DNA from: Symbiodinium natans
Taxonomy: Eukaryota; Sar; Dinophyceae; Suessiales; Symbiodiniaceae
Direction: 5' to 3'
NCBI GenBank assembly: GCA_905221605.1
Contig: CAJNDS010002523.1
Span: 213,501-277,500 of the forward strand
Length of the DNA: 64,000 bases
Shown: positions 1 to 11,095 of the stretch, one piece after another
How the letters are laid out: every line of letters begins with the position of its first letter
How positions within the stretch are numbered: the first letter of the stretch is position 1
The notes under the pieces: generated by a model
The model's input: the letters and a program-made list of their open reading frames with translations, nothing else
What the model was told of the DNA's origin: nothing
Database searches by the model: none
Translations under genes and position numbers: made by a program

Positions 1-8
1 CACCCCGT

Positions 9-172
<164 letters not shown>

Positions 173-239
173 AACAGAAGGACCAAAAGCAACCGAATTT
201 GTTGTTAAGCGGGTGGGTTAGAGGGCCCGGTGCCCGGAC

Positions 240-356
240 GTCCTTATCTTGGGGGTCGGCGGCAGCGGCGTCAGCCTTTAAATTATGCTTCAGGAAGAGT
301 CTCCACAGAACCTTGACCACGTCGTCCGCATCCAAGCTGTGTACAACCATCGCCAC
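240..356 (-). CDS. Exon-like island, product unknown
   Basis: On the minus strand, after a TAG acceptor at 359-357, an open frame reads VAMVVHSLDADDVVKVLWRL and continues to a possible GT donor at 239. The mix of acidic, basic and hydrophobic residues looks like a helical protein segment. The plus strand is also open here, so the strand is uncertain. It runs opposite to the better supported exons at 402-757, so it may be a shadow. Confidence 0.3.
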
Positions 357-401
357 CTACTTGGATCCACAGCTTTCAGGCTTTAAAGACTGAAGGGCGC
401 C

Positions 402-757
402 ATGCCAAAAACTCCAGCAATAGATGCCGTCTGCCTCGTCATGAACACCAAGGCGTTGAAGATGCTTCTCTTTGAGGCCACCTCGAAACATGAGGGTTGC
501 AGGGCTTGCGCAGGGGCTTGCAGTGTAGGGTTTGCTTTGGGTTCCAGAAGCTCCGGGGCGCAGGAGGCGCCCACCGCGAACATTTCGAAAACTCGAAACT
601 CCGACAAAGCCAAAGCGCCATCCTAGATGTCGTTTTTTCCAAGATGCCAAGGGCTCCAGGGGAGCAGAGCTTCGTTTCGAAGATTCCTTGCCTTGGTGGC
701 AGAATCAAGGATGGCTTCCACATTCAATCAGCTCCGAACAATCCGTCGGCCTTATAA
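402..757 (+). CDS. Two 3'-terminal exons of a spliced gene, product unknown
   Basis: Exon 402-495 (MPKTPAIDAVCLV...) is followed by a GT donor at 496. Exon 627-757 follows an AG acceptor (CATCCTAG). The single leftover base of the first exon joins the second to give an uninterrupted frame (...SKHE-DVVFSKMPR...) ending in TAA at 755-757. The 131-nt intron opens with GTTGCAGGGCTTGCGCAGGG and contains GTGTAGGGTTTGC, then turns C/A-rich (CGAAACTCCGACAAAGCC) before the acceptor. An in-frame TAA lies at 384-386. The coding part could therefore start at the 402 ATG, or at an acceptor between the two giving LKGAMPKTP. The roughly 75-residue product is soluble, with an amphipathic stretch (LVMNTKALKMLLFEA). 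No family recognised. Confidence 0.6.
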
Positions 758-773
758 GAAACTAGCAACTTGA

Positions 774-1338
774 TGCCTCACATCTTTGGGGAGGTCCCTG
801 GGGTTGGTCAGGACATCGCGTGGCGAGCAAGGCTTTAAACCGGGTTACGCATTACGGACGCTCAACATCTCCAAAGCAGTGTCATGACATGTCAACACAA
901 ACACAAACTATGTTTTCACACAAAACATCTTTCTTCAACACGAAGGCCTGCTCTATTCAAGGCCGCCGCATGCTGTCGATCACGATAGCCGCTCTATTGG
1001 GACCAAACAACATCTAAACTCCAGCCAGAACGAAAGTCCTGTCTTCATTCAACAAAAATCACCAGTCAATCTAATTCCTGCGCATTGACCGTAAAACTTG
1101 ATGCCTCTTCGAGCCTAATCAACGTGAACATTCATGTGCTGCTCGGGCTCAAAGTCAAGGTGACTTCAGACAAAGATCGCGTCTCCTGGGCTATGCGGCT
1201 ATGCTGCACTGGTCCACACATCCATGCGGCCCAAGCCTCGTCCCCAAAATCCGTCGAAGCATTGAATTAGAGACCCGAGCCCGCAGACCCAATAAACACG
1301 TGCAAGTGGCCCGGAGCTGTTTTGTCCCCGCTTTCGCC
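774..1338. other. No gene supported
   Basis: Several short ORFs on both strands, no clear splice-bounded exon and no strong repeat. Nothing here that I would annotate. Confidence 0.5.
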
Positions 1339-3360
1339 TCACGCGCCCGAAGGCGGCGGAGCGCCAGAAACCTTCCGTGCTGTACTGGTGCAGAAGGATC
1401 CGGGTCGAGGATGTACCAGGCTTGTGCACGGTGACAAAGAAAGGTTCAGAACAAAGCATGGTGCCGGCATGAATCTTGCCACATCCGAGCTGACCCTCGG
1501 GGCCTCTTATGATACTTGTTCTCCTGGCTATGATTGTTATACAGGGCCTGGAAACGACTTTGTAGCTCCGAGTCGAGTGCATGTCCGAGGCACAACACTC
1601 TTTCCCAGTAGAGTCGGGTCGCAGTCCAGTCAACATCACCTGGGCTTCCAGCCATGGACAGGATGCGCCCCAATCTGATCCAAAAGCATCTAAAACCTTT
1701 TTGCATCCAGGACCAGATTTCTTTCGCATCCAGGACTCTGCATCCAGGACCTAAACTTCTAAACCCTCCGAAGCCGAAATCCACAACCTCAAACAGAGCC
1801 CTGTGGAAGCCCACACGGACCCGGAATTTTGAGCTTGCTGCGGGCGTTTGATGGGTGCGCTTTGCTTCAATGTCGAGGCGTAAGGGTTTCAAAGAAACCC
1901 CTCCCTGCTGCACAGGTCTGTGGCTCCTCAGGACGTGGGATGTCCGAGCAGTCATCGGCCACGGGGCTTGATGGTGTGTTAATGAGCGTACTTGATGGCT
2001 TCCAGTTCACAAACAAGAAATCCTCCAGTTCTGTGCCGGCAGGTATCTCTCTGCAGTGCCCGTGCCGGCAGTGAGAGCCTTGAGCATCCCTCGGATCAAT
2101 CGGTCGCAGGAACCCTGTCGTCTCACATGACCGTTTTGCAGGACAAACTCGCTTCATGCACACAATGTAAACTGCTGGCTGAGAATTACCAGGAGGGTGC
2201 GGGCAGACTTCTGGTTCCGAACGTACGCAAAATTTCGAGAATTCGAACTGATCATCTGAGGTCTCAAGAGTGATCAAGTTGTGTCAGCAATCTTTCAGCC
2301 CCAGACACGTGGGTGGGCAGGTTTCGCCCGAAGGCCAATGCTCTATGCCGACGGAGCTTCGGGCGTTTCAACTTACGAGGTGCGATGCGGACCTGTATCT
2401 TCGGATATACGGGGCTTGATTTACACTAGATACACACTTGTTGTTCGGACTTGCTATGCTGAGCCGGATTCGACCCTAGCCTCATGAAGCCCCAGAAGCC
2501 TGGAGAAAGAACCCTGAACGAACTGCCCAAGCACAATAGAATCAATGGAACACCTCCCTGCCTCGGTGCAGTGCAAACCTGAGGCTCCAAATCTCCATCC
2601 GGCTCTGCAGCAAGGTGGCTTGGCCACGTTGCCATCAGGGAAAGCTCCGCAGTCAGGTTTGCTGTGCTCCAGAGCAGGTTCCACTCAAAGGCATCCTCAC
2701 CGGCATCGGAGAAGCACGCTGCCAGAATGAGGGTTCTGAGGTTTAGGGCCAAGAGTGTTGGGTCTTGGGTTTTGAATGTCTCCGGGCACTGGGTCTTGTC
2801 CCCAAGGCGTGCTCTTTAGAACTTCACATTGGGCGGGCAAGTGCTGCCTGAAGGATTTAAGGGTTGTGGTGGTCTCGTGAGGCAGCAGCTTACGCATCCT
2901 CGGGATGTGAAATGCCCCAGTTCCCGGAACCTCCTCTTCGGGATCTTCCGCCAAATCGACATTCGCGCGAACAAGCATACCTCTGCAATACTGACAGTGA
3001 GCTCGTTCAGCTGAAACATGGAACTCCTTGTTCTAAGATGCTCTCTCCATGCCAGGAGCTCAAGCCGATTATAGCCTTAATAGCACCATCTATATCGAAC
3101 TGAGTTCGTCCCATCCTCCAGTGCAGTTTGAAAGGGCTTCAGAGCATGGGGGATTCAGAGCATCTTGCCCCCCGTCCATGGTGCCTCACTCACTTTCCCC
3201 CTAACCTCCCGAGACCCTGAACCGAGCCGCTCCAAAGGTCATCGAGCTCCCGCCGTTCACGGGGCAGGTTCGCACGCTCAGTGAAGAGGTCGGCCTCACG
3301 CCCAAAAAACGGGTGATTTAAAGAAGGACTGCGCTTTTGCAAGAGCTTCTGGAGCTCCAT
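1339..3360 (-). CDS. Spliced gene, five phase-checked exons, product unknown
   Basis: Starts at the ATG at 3360-3358, with an in-frame TGA two codons upstream. Exons: 3360-3223 (MELQKLLQKRSPSLNHPFFG...), 2990-2828 (YCRGMLVRANVDLAEDPEEE...), 2718-2579 (CFSDAGEDAFEWNLLWST...), 2046-1914 (IPAGTELEDFLFVNWKPSS...), 1639-1516 (DVDWTATRLYWERVLCLGH...). Each junction has GT and AG and the codon phases agree. The intron 3222-2991 begins GTTCAGGGTCTCGGGAGG. The intron 2827-2719 ends with CCCTAAACCTCAG and a GGCAG acceptor. The last coding piece is uncertain: one open reading runs to a TGA at 1341-1339. The intron 2578-2047 is long (532 nt) and could hide an exon. The protein is acidic in its second exon and shows no domain I recognise. 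Confidence 0.6.
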
Positions 3361-3479
3361 GGCTCAGAAGGACGAAAGCCTGGCCCCAACTCAAGCTGAC
3401 CCTCTTACTCTTTGTTTGCATTAAGAGCCCAAATCCCACGAAGCTGGGGCTCGATACATGTCGAGTTGCTTTCACCGAC

Positions 3480-3598
3480 TCCTTCGTGCTGTTCTCGAAG
3501 GGCTGCATGTACTGTCCAGGAAATGGCTTTGGACAGAGCTCAGGCAGCATCAGGAAAATGCCCTCAAGCCAGCCCAGCTTATCGAGACATGGACTGCC
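3480..3598 (-). CDS. Exon-like island, product unknown
   Basis: A minus-strand frame after a GGGCAG acceptor reads LDKLGWLEGIFLMLPELCP and continues into QYMQPFENSTKESVKA. It is hydrophobic-amphipathic and protein-like. The plus strand is also open. It lies just upstream of the ATG of the gene at 1339-3360, so it belongs to a separate transcript or to a 5' region not resolved here. Confidence 0.35.
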
Positions 3599-3921
3599 CG
3601 GCACTGAAAGGCACCTACACTTACCCTAAAGCATCACAATATCCCCGGGATGCGCATGCATCCGCTCTACCTAACTGGCTGGAAACTTGGGGTCTGGAGA
3701 GATCGAGCGATGAAACAGCTTATGGCTTAGGTCCTAGGGTCTGTAGAATGCATGGGCTCCTTCGCCACCTGTTGTTGCGCGACAGCAAGTTGCCCCGGGC
3801 CGAAGAAGCCGGCACCGGCCGAGTCTGCCTCCTTCGTGGTTCAGGGACTGATTCACAAGTTCTGGGGTATTATGGCGCAACTTGTAGCAACTTGTACCAG
3901 CTTGGGATCCTTCTTCCGGGT

Positions 3922-4357
3922 TCAACACAACCTTGATGTATGAAGCACCATCCCATCCAAGTAAAGCACCTGTCTTTGGACGATAAGAATGCCTCGAAAC
4001 GCATACAACCTAGTAACCAAAGCCGGCCAAAGGTCCTCGGTGCAACCCAGGTCTGATGCACAGAAGGCCACGACAAAGGGCAGCATGCTTGGGCAGGGCC
4101 TTTCCGAAGTTTCCAGAGAAAAGGCGCTCAGGGAAAAGCGGCTCAAGATCGTCGTGGCCCAGGGCCCTAAGGATTGTTGCGTTGGTGGGGTTTTGCTGCC
4201 TCTCCTCTCCTCTTGTCCACTCCCTTCGTCGGTTGTCTAGGCTCAACTCCTTCAACAAAGCCTCCCACCTCCTACCCCCCTCGAAACCACTTCGAAGCTT
4301 TCCCCCCCCCCCCCCCGTACCTGGCAATATACGGCTTGCTTTATCGGCCACACTCAC
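3922..4357 (-). CDS. Exon-like islands, product unknown
   Basis: Two overlapping minus-strand frames look coding. One reads WEALLKELSLDNRRREWTRG and continues through ERQQNPTNATILRALGHDDL. The other, nearer 3922-4120, reads MLPFVVAFCASDLGCTEDLW and RLYAFRGILIVQRQVLYLDG. They probably belong to adjacent exons whose boundary I could not place. A C15 run lies at 4302-4316. Confidence 0.35.
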
Positions 4358-4380
4358 TTGTTTCCTTGCGACATACCCAC

Positions 4381-4990
4381 TACGTGCACCGACGGGTTGC
4401 CATGACTACAAGCCAGCTGTGCAACCCAACAGCCAGCAAGACAAAGATGATCAAGCTCCATTCCACTCCGGCGTTCCGTTCCGTTCCCGCCTCCGGGGTG
4501 ATATTTGGCCTCCCGCCTCTAAAGATGGAAACCCAACCCCTCGGCTGTTGGGAATTTAAAACCTTCAGTTCACAACTTGCTATCAGCCCTGATGCTTCTT
4601 GCTGCGCCTGGTCTAAAGTGCAGTCCTGCTGCAGGCACAGGCACAGCCACGTGTGAGACTTGTAGCTGGTAAGGAGAACTCCCTCTGTAACATCTCCCAG
4701 TTCCTCTCACACAAACAAAATCGGCTTCGGCCTGGACAGTACGGGAAAGTGCTCCACGCCATGCCCGTGCGCCTGTGCAAGTTTGTAACCGGGTCAGTTC
4801 ATTGCCTATCCAACCCCCAAGTACCGATTTGACTTGGATAGCAACCTATGTTCAGCCCGTGGGACTCAAATCCTGGAAACTATTTTGCCGACAAGCATGC
4901 CCGGGAAAGCCTTGCGGTGACAAGCATGCCACTCAACCACAACAGCGAAGATCCCTAAGCTCTCAACCCCTGTGTTGTAGTCTTCCTCCT
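4381..4990. other. No clear gene; open frames both strands
   Basis: A minus-strand segment near 4390-4480 has a membrane-like stretch (SLIIFVLLAVGLHSWLVVMA) but no convincing splice sites. The rest holds no repeat and no exon I can support. Confidence 0.4.
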
Positions 4991-5018
4991 GAATTTCATA
5001 GGAAATGCCCCGCATAGC

Positions 5019-5108
5019 CTAAAATCCCAGATATTCCCAGTGCCCGGCTTTCAGCGCTGCTGCCCAGATCTTGTCTGTGAAGACGGGCAGCTTGTCGTTC
5101 CCCGTGTC
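5019..5108 (-). CDS. 3'-terminal exon, product unknown
   Basis: After a TTGTAG acceptor the minus strand reads DTGNDKLPVFTDKIWAAALK and then AGHWEYLGF followed by TAG at 5021-5019. It is exactly 30 codons including the stop, phase 0 at the acceptor. The upstream intron ends in a C/T-rich stretch (CCCCTTGACCCTTTGAGCC). The residue pattern is helical. An upstream minus-strand piece near 5180-5260 (RKPDCKASEADSLCVWVKGY) may be the preceding exon. No family recognised. Confidence 0.5.
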   Translation of the reverse strand, partial: DTGNDKLPVFTDKIWAAALKAGHWEYLGF

Positions 5109-5763
5109 CTACAAGGCTCAAAGGGTCAAGGGGCATATCCTTTCACCCACACGCACAAACTATCAGCTTCAGAGGCCTTACAGTCGGGCTTGCGCATAAT
5201 CCTGTCGGCGCACAATCTCCGCCCCACTCTGCTTTGGAGCGCCCTCGCCCTGCATGGCCACAGGGTGCCTAGACTGTCCCATGACAATAAATGAGGCTTA
5301 CATGTCTCTTCGGACCCAAGCGGCCCAAGAATGCGCCCTAAGCGTACATCAACCCTTCAGGTCAGGTGGGGTCCTCCGAGATCACCCGGTTGCCGGTAAA
5401 TGAGCACTGCAGCTGCGAAAAGCGCTCGGCTTCCGTGGCAGAAGCATTCCTAACAGGGGGGGCTGCCACTGTGACTGCTTCGGCTCTCACTCTGCGCTAT
5501 AATGGTACTTCATTGCCTTGAAAGGCATTGTCTTGGCCAAGCAGTCCATAGTGCATCGACAGGTGGATGGTTTTGGCTAGTTTTGAATTATGCTTGGGAG
5601 GCCTACCTGTTCCCCAGTGCCCTCCGCTTGAAACAATACACACCCCGGCAGAAACATTGGGGGCAACAAAGACTGCAGTCTACGGCACAGTCCACATCCC
5701 AAGCCTGAAGGGTTGAACGGTGAACTGTTCGGGGCTCAGGGCTGAGGATCGTTTTTGACCCAC

Positions 5764-5838
5764 CTCTGTCGATATTTCTTGTCAAGGTGCTTGCCCATAG
5801 TCTTCACCTCATCCTGCTCCTGGAAGTTGGTTCCAAAA
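5764..5838 (-). CDS. Internal exon, product unknown
   Basis: Bounded by an AG acceptor (TCTCCCGAAG) and a good donor (CAGAG then GTGGGT). The frame reads FGTNFQEQDEVKTMGKHLDK and ends KYRQ. Length 75 nt, consistent with phase 1 in and 2 out. The following intron contains degenerate CCCTGAGCCCCGAAC and CAACCCTTCAG motifs before the next AG. A Cys-rich open stretch follows on the same strand at about 5607-5700. Confidence 0.5.
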
Positions 5839-6204
5839 CTTCGGGAGAAAACCTTCGGAGTAAAAAGATGATTAATAGGACACGTCCAAGCTGCGTTGGA
5901 CTAGAAGCCCAAATGCAACAAGCGCCTGTCCGCAACAAAAAAACATCCGGCAGAAGTTTCAAAATCGAGAAATCTGCGGGGCTGGAGGCTCTGAGACGAC
6001 TCGGAACCTTGCAAGCTTGCTGGCACTGAAACAACTGTAATGAGACATGGCTTGGCAGCGCAGGTTTGCTGCAGGTAGCAAAAAGCAGAAAGATTCCGCA
6101 CAAAAGCTGCATAAAGTTTCCTCAAGCAAAACCGCCATTCGGCACGAACAAAACCACGCAAGCAACTTCGCCAGAAAAAAATGGAACGCATGCCTAATAG
6201 CTAA

Positions 6205-6258
6205 AACCTTAATAAACCTCCAACCCCTACGCCTAAACCCCAAGCATCTCAATCCCTA
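6205..6258. repeat. Degenerate CCCTAAA-like block
   Basis: Reads as imperfect telomere-type units on the plus strand (CCTAAACCCC, CAATCCCTAAGCCC). It is followed by an A/C-rich, G-poor stretch to about 6510 in which no exon is seen. Confidence 0.6.
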
Positions 6259-6529
6259 AGCCCAGTCAATCAAGCCCGCACCCCTACCACTGACCCGAGT
6301 GCCACTATCATTCACCCTGCTAAGCCTACACTACAAAAGCACAAACATGAAAACACACAGCACACAAGGCACCAAACAAGCACAACAGACCACCACAGAA
6401 ATAAGCCACAAACATACAAATACTCTCGACTTAAAAAGCACCAGAAAAGCACCAAAAAAAGAGAGGCACAAATACGTCAAAAACGACAACAAGAAACACA
6501 AAAAAGGCCACTAAAGCATGATCAGAAAG

Positions 6530-6855
6530 CAGAAGCAGGAGGCAAAGCCTTTCCTTTCTAATTCCTCTTTGAGAGCCACCTGGCCCCCTGGTCCGAGGCT
6601 CCCCAGGTCTTGCCCTCAGACCTCCCGTGCCTTTTTCTCCAGGCTCTTTGAGCTCAGCCCAATGGCCGGGTTCGAAATTTGCGCAATCAAGAGAAAAACA
6701 AACGCGCCTTTCACCCGTCCGTGGCCCTTGCCTTGCCTTGATATTGTCCCGTCCTTTCTCTTTTTCCCAGGATTGTTCATGTTTGCTCAACATCGAAGTC
6801 TCATGTGCCTTGAGACATGGAAATAAGTCGGTGTAGGCTTGCCACCAGGCCCACA
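6530..6855 (-). CDS. Exon-like ORF, product unknown
   Basis: A minus-strand frame reads LFPCLKAHETSMLSKHEQSW, then EKEKGRDNIKARQGPRTGE, strongly charged and protein-like over about 100 residues. Its downstream part turns into Gly/Pro/Arg-rich low complexity and then an A-rich region. Boundaries are not resolved. Confidence 0.35.
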
Positions 6856-7009
6856 ACAAAACGGGATGAGGCTTGACAGCTCAATCTGAAAAAGTGCTTC
6901 CTGAAGCCATTTCCACATTCAACAAGCACAAGAAGACCGAGAGAGCGAGATTAGCGAGATCAAGACAAAGATTGAGGGACGGATGGGCCACAAGAAAGAA
7001 AATAGAGAG

Positions 7010-7190
7010 TGCACATGCACACCATCAAAGCCAGACATAGCTTTGCTGTGTAACTGCGACCCAGCATGCCCCCAGGACCTCTCCTCCTTCTCCAAATCTG
7101 CCAAGCCCATGTCAAGGCAGCTACCCTTTCCGGCACACTTCAGGGAGCTCATGAGGCTGTCGTAGCTGTACCTTAGCTGAAGCCTCACCC
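7010..7190 (-). CDS. Exon-like island, product unknown
   Basis: Minus-strand frame reading YSYDSLMSSLKCAGKGSCLD, then MGLADLEKEERSWGHAGSQL. Open, acidic/basic balanced and without telomere-like motifs, whereas neighbouring sequence on the left is a purine-rich GAGA tract. Splice sites not fixed. Confidence 0.4.
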
Positions 7191-7450
7191 TCAAGCCTGA
7201 GCCGTGGGAAATGTCAGGGCGGTGGAAGCGTGCTCGAGGGATAATGGATAAGGGCATACAGTACTATCTCACTGCATTCCTGGAAGCCAGGGTTGAAAGA
7301 GGCTAGGTTTTGAAAGAGGGCTCTTGAAGCCATGGACATCGCAGTCTGGAATCCGCATGGGCTTTTTCGGGAAAGTGGCGGTACCACCAGTGTCCACACA
7401 GCGCAAAATCCCCACAAGGGTCGACCAACATGGAGGGGGGTACTGAACAC

Positions 7451-7686
7451 TTTCAGAGATTCCAGAAACTTCGATGGAGCTTATATAGGGTACCAAACAT
7501 AGGCGCGTACGATTTGGATCAACGCCCACATGTCTTCCAAGATGCCCCAGGTCGATAGACCCGAAGGTCCCCGCAGCATTGTGCATCAGCGGCCACCATT
7601 GCTGCGAGAGCGCACCTCTGGAGGATCTGAGGATGTCAGCCGTTTTTGAGGGGGCGCTGGGTTTGGAATTGTTGAATGCCGGGGTG
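7451..7686 (-). CDS. Internal exon, about 78 codons, product unknown
   Basis: Acceptor CTGAAGCAG, donor GAAA then GTGTTCAG. The frame reads TPAFNNSKPSAPSKTADILR, then SSRGALSQQWWPLMHNAAGT, then FGSIDLGHLGRHVGVDPNRT. Length 236 nt with matching phases (1 in, 1 out). A preceding exon may end at about 7820 (THEAPLMACAART). That would make the intron about 115 nt, with C-rich telomere-like text (CGAAATCCTAAAAACCCCGA) near its 3' end. The sequence is faintly reminiscent of a thioredoxin-type fold, but no active-site CxxC is present, so I do not call it. Confidence 0.55.
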
Positions 7687-7933
7687 CTGCTTCAGCAACT
7701 CTGTCACCCTCGGGGTTTTTAGGATTTCGGGCACGGGCGTCGGGGCCATTGGAGCTTCGGGTTTTATCCTCCTCCCCAGATGCCTTGCATCAGCCGCTGG
7801 TACGTCCTCGCCGCGCATGCCATCAGTGGGGCCTCGTGCGTGCCTTAGGGGCGAAGTCTCCGGAGCCACAACAAAAGGTTAAAAGCGCTGAAAGAAGCCT
7901 AGGGTGTTTGAGCAGGACTCCCTCGAGTAGCTT

Positions 7934-8086
7934 TCATATCGCTGCCTTAGAGACATGCGAGCTTTTTTGCTCTCGAATGATGTAAGTGGGTATCGTGACT
8001 CCCAGGTGCATTTGTCGAGGTAGGGCTCGCGAGCCTCGCGCAAAGCTTCCAAGCATCGATCCTGCGCGCAGTGACGTAGTGACAGT
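7934..8086 (-). CDS. Exon, possibly 3'-terminal, product unknown
   Basis: After the acceptor CGCTCAG the frame reads TVTTSLRAGSMLGSFARGSR and then ALPRQMHLGVTIPTYIIREQ, ending at TGA (51 codons). Upstream on the same strand lies degenerate telomere-like text (8100-8160, GGATTCTGGGGTTTAGGGG on plus), as expected for an intron 3' arm. Confidence 0.45.
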   Translation of the reverse strand, partial: TVTTSLRAGSMLGSFARGSRALPRQMHLGVTIPTYIIREQKSSHVSKAAI

Positions 8087-8399
8087 CTGAGCGCTTGAGG
8101 CTTTCGGTTTGAGGTTAAGGCTTCTGGGATTCTGGGGTTTAGGGGCCCTACCTGCGGCGTTTGGGTTCCAATGGTTTTGCCGTTTGGTTTTTAAGGTGAA
8201 TGTCAGAAAATACTCAATAGCACTAACAAAGAGAAAATCTAACCATCCAAAGCATAAAGTAGGAAAGCCTATAGACTGTAGCCCCAAAGCCTGAGCCTAA
8301 CATCATCTGCCCTTTAACCGCAAAAACTGTCAAGCCAGACACGTGCTCATACAATCCACAGCGACGAAGAAGAAAAGAGGCTCAAACAATGAAATTGAT

Positions 8400-8495
8400 T
8401 AGGGATTGGATCTTAAAACTTCAAGCCTTGCGTCTTAAGCCCCACACTCCTAAACCCGAACTAACCCCCACCCCACCCTAAACCCAGCCGAGGCC
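8400..8495. repeat. Degenerate CCCTAAA-like block
   Basis: Imperfect units (CTCCTAAACCCGAACTAACC, CACCCTAAACCCAG) on the plus strand. They end directly before a potential AG acceptor and an exon-like island open on both strands (8490-8590). Confidence 0.65.
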
Positions 8496-8885
8496 ATACT
8501 CCCTGTCCGTGGAACTTCGAAGCAGGCCGTTGGAAGGGGAGGCGGTGATGGAGACGCTGGGAATCCTCAACTCTTGGCACTTTGGGCTGTCTGTAGGATT
8601 TCGGGCTTTGGATGGCCGAATCAACGCAATGCAAAGGCCAGCTACAACTTCCGGGGGCCAGCTCGAGGGCCTGCTCGCTGCGAATGCGAATTTCAGGGAC
8701 CGAGCGACAAAGAACTTGTCTACTGCATTTTTACCTCGCAGTCGCAGACAGCAGTCAAGGCGGCAGGCGTTCCACAGTTCACGGTTCGCGTTCTCGCAAC
8801 TCGGACTTGCCAGGCGAGGATGCATTGACGGCTCGGTAGTTGCAGATCTGGAGGACGTGCGGGCGTACTAGTCGTCTGCTTCAGT

Positions 8886-9104
8886 TTTCGTATGGCGGCT
8901 TCAGGTTTCTTGCTTCATGACTCGCACGGTGAAGTGGCGGGCTCAGGCTGTGACATTCACCATGAGAAGTTCGTTCCAGCTATGACTGTGCCGCATCCTT
9001 GCGCCCGCGATGCTACTTGTTCTCAAAGCTATGACACGAGCCTGGCCTCAAAACACGGACAAGCCTGGGCTAATTGCTGCTTGTGTTTGGTTGACGTCGT
9101 GCAG
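8886..9104 (+). CDS. Internal exon, product unknown
   Basis: Acceptor CTGCTTCAG, donor GTGCAG followed by GTAAGA, the most canonical 5' splice site in this part. The frame reads FRMAASGFLLHDSHGEVAGS, then GCDIHHEKFVPAMTVPHPCA, and is open to the donor. The opposite strand is closed by stops, which supports plus. A preceding plus-strand exon is likely within 8640-8828 (SDKELVYCIFTSQSQTAVKA). Confidence 0.5.
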
Positions 9105-9238
9105 GTAAGATTCAGCCTCAAGAAAACGACGTAATTAGGACAGTCCATTCTGCAACCACCCCAGAAATCAATTTCTCACCATGCATGCTCTCGATATCTC
9201 CCAACCACTAGCGTCCATTGTGCGCGTGTCCACTTTGA

Positions 9239-9757
9239 GTGGTCCAAGTCGCAGGGAGTGTAGCGCTCCGACAATGTTCAAAGACACAGCATGAACAATG
9301 GCGGCGCCAATGTTCCTTGGCGGCTTGCCGTCCCAAAATGCGAAATTGTGCTGGCATGAAACTTCATGAAACTATACTCAACATGTTGGGGGAGCCCCCT
9401 CTCAAGCACTATTCCGGGAGAAGCAAGGCCAAAGAGCCATCAGTTGAGGCCGGCTGTTGGCCCGAGATTGGAGCACTTTCACTGAGGCTTCGTGGTCAGT
9501 TGCGACGCCAATCTACAGCAGGCTCAATGCTCATGAACTCCCTGTGCAGCTTGATCAAAGCCGAGGTACGGGAAGGCAACAACCAAGGACAGCGACAGAA
9601 CCACGCTCCGGGAAGAAGCCTCAAGGACCTCTGCGAAGGTTAACGTGCGCCAAGGATTTCGGGTGCTTCTTGGAGTGTTTGTAGAGATCAACGTTTCAGC
9701 CCACATCGACATTGTTCTTGCCACCAGCTTGTTGGCTGGGTGGGGGGGAGCTGACAA
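9239..9757. other. Coding-like on both strands, unresolved
   Basis: Plus frame 9239-9643 (134 codons, ...LHETILNMLGEPPLKHYSGR...) and minus frame 9524-9757 (...MSMWAETLISTNTPRSTRNP...) both look like protein. Only one can be right, and I found no splice-phase chain that decides. Confidence 0.35.
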
Positions 9758-9994
9758 GCGCGTGACTTGGTAAGATGTCCAAGCCCCAGGCTCCCTTGCA
9801 CCACACTAACCAAAAGCCCAATGGCCCCTCATTGCCCTTGAAGAAAGGATGTGAAGTACTGCAAGACCCTAAAGGCCCTGTCGGAATCTACGGAACCGGT
9901 CCATAAATCCAGCACTTCAGCTTTCTCATCTCAACACGAAAGAGAAACTAAGTTTAAGCTACTCTCAAGGCCACCCGGCGCTGCCCTTTAAAAC

Positions 9995-10223
9995 GGAGGG
10001 GGGGGGAGGGGTGGATGGAAGTGATATCGCTTGCAGAAGCACTGAAGCACCTCGCGGCAGTCCTTGTTGTGCTTCATGCCTGGCAACTTCTGCTCAAACT
10101 GCTGCTGCTGCTTCACCTCGGGCTTTACGTGATAGAAACGAAACGAACACTTTGGCAATCGAACAAAGGACCGGAAACTCAACGGCCCGTCCTCGGCCTT
10201 TGCGGTCATCACAGCACAGAGGG
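9995..10223 (-). CDS. Internal exon with Gln run, product unknown
   Basis: Acceptor GTAAGCAG, possible donor TCC then GTTTTAAAGGG. The frame reads MTAKAEDGPLSFRSFVRLPK, then CSFRFYHVKPEVKQQQQFEQ, then KLPGMKHNKDCREVLQCFCK. Balanced charged and aromatic content and a short Gln run argue for a true exon. The plus-strand reading is Ser/Ala/Arg rich and looks like a shadow. Confidence 0.5.
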
Positions 10224-10736
10224 CTGCTTACCCTGGAGCTAGAAACTTCAGCGCCTGGTTTTTCGGATACTGGCGACACTTTCAGTCGGGCCCCTCAAGT
10301 CATCAGTCCAGCTTCTGCCGCCCGGATGACGTCGCAGCCCTCAACATGAAGTCATTCTTGAGCCCAGAACACTCAAGGACAAGTCACGGTCTCCGACTCA
10401 ACGTTGTGCCGAGCTTTGGCCAGCAGCTCCTGCAGGAAGCAAAGCAGGAAAATGCTTCCTGAACCTCTTCACAGTATCCTGTGTGCTGGGTCTCGGCGCT
10501 ACTTGACCCGTTTAGCGGCAGGCTGTGTCAAAACTGAAAAACCCCAAAATCCTGCACCCGGCTAAGGCCCTGAACCCTGTGCTCTCCGTTTGCCCGTGTA
10601 ACCGCAAACTACAGCTTTACCAAGACTCGAAAAGCGAAGAGCATTCTCAGCCTCTGCGTCCCAGAGTTTTTGCAAAGCAGCTACTGTACTGTGCCAGATG
10701 AGGGCACTTGGGTTCTCAGGTTGAAGGAGGCAAAAA

Positions 10737-10929
10737 TCACGGTTCTACGAGGATTTCAGTGCAGGTTTTTTCAAAGGCCGGTTCTGAATATTTGGATGAG
10801 ATCACAGTATGGAGTTCGTGGGCTTCGAGCCCGGTATCTTGCAAGCACCACCCGGAGTCCTCCTCGCCAAGCTCTGCCTGCTCCAGCTTCTGCTGCAACC
10901 TCACATGGTGAGCTGGAAGCGGCAAAGCC
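10737..10929 (-). CDS. 3'-terminal exon, product unknown
   Basis: After a CTTAG acceptor the minus strand reads ALPLPAHHVRLQQKLEQAEL, GEEDSGWCLQDTGLEAHELH and TVISSKYSEPAFEKTCTEIL, ending VEP with TGA (64 codons). The acidic-helical composition is typical of real coding sequence. The plus strand is open but Leu/Pro rich. A degenerate C-rich telomere-like block lies on the plus strand at 10540-10580. Confidence 0.55.
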
Positions 10930-11095
10930 CTAAGACCACCACGCTTCAAGTGCCGAGCCCTGCCCTCCTTAACTATCATCCTTGCGAACTTTGCGCAGAA
11001 GCGCCCGTTTCCCCAGGCTCATGCAGGCTACTGGGCCCACTTGGGTTTAGGAATAAAGGGCTTATGTTCGGACATGAAGCCATGTTGCGGTGCAG

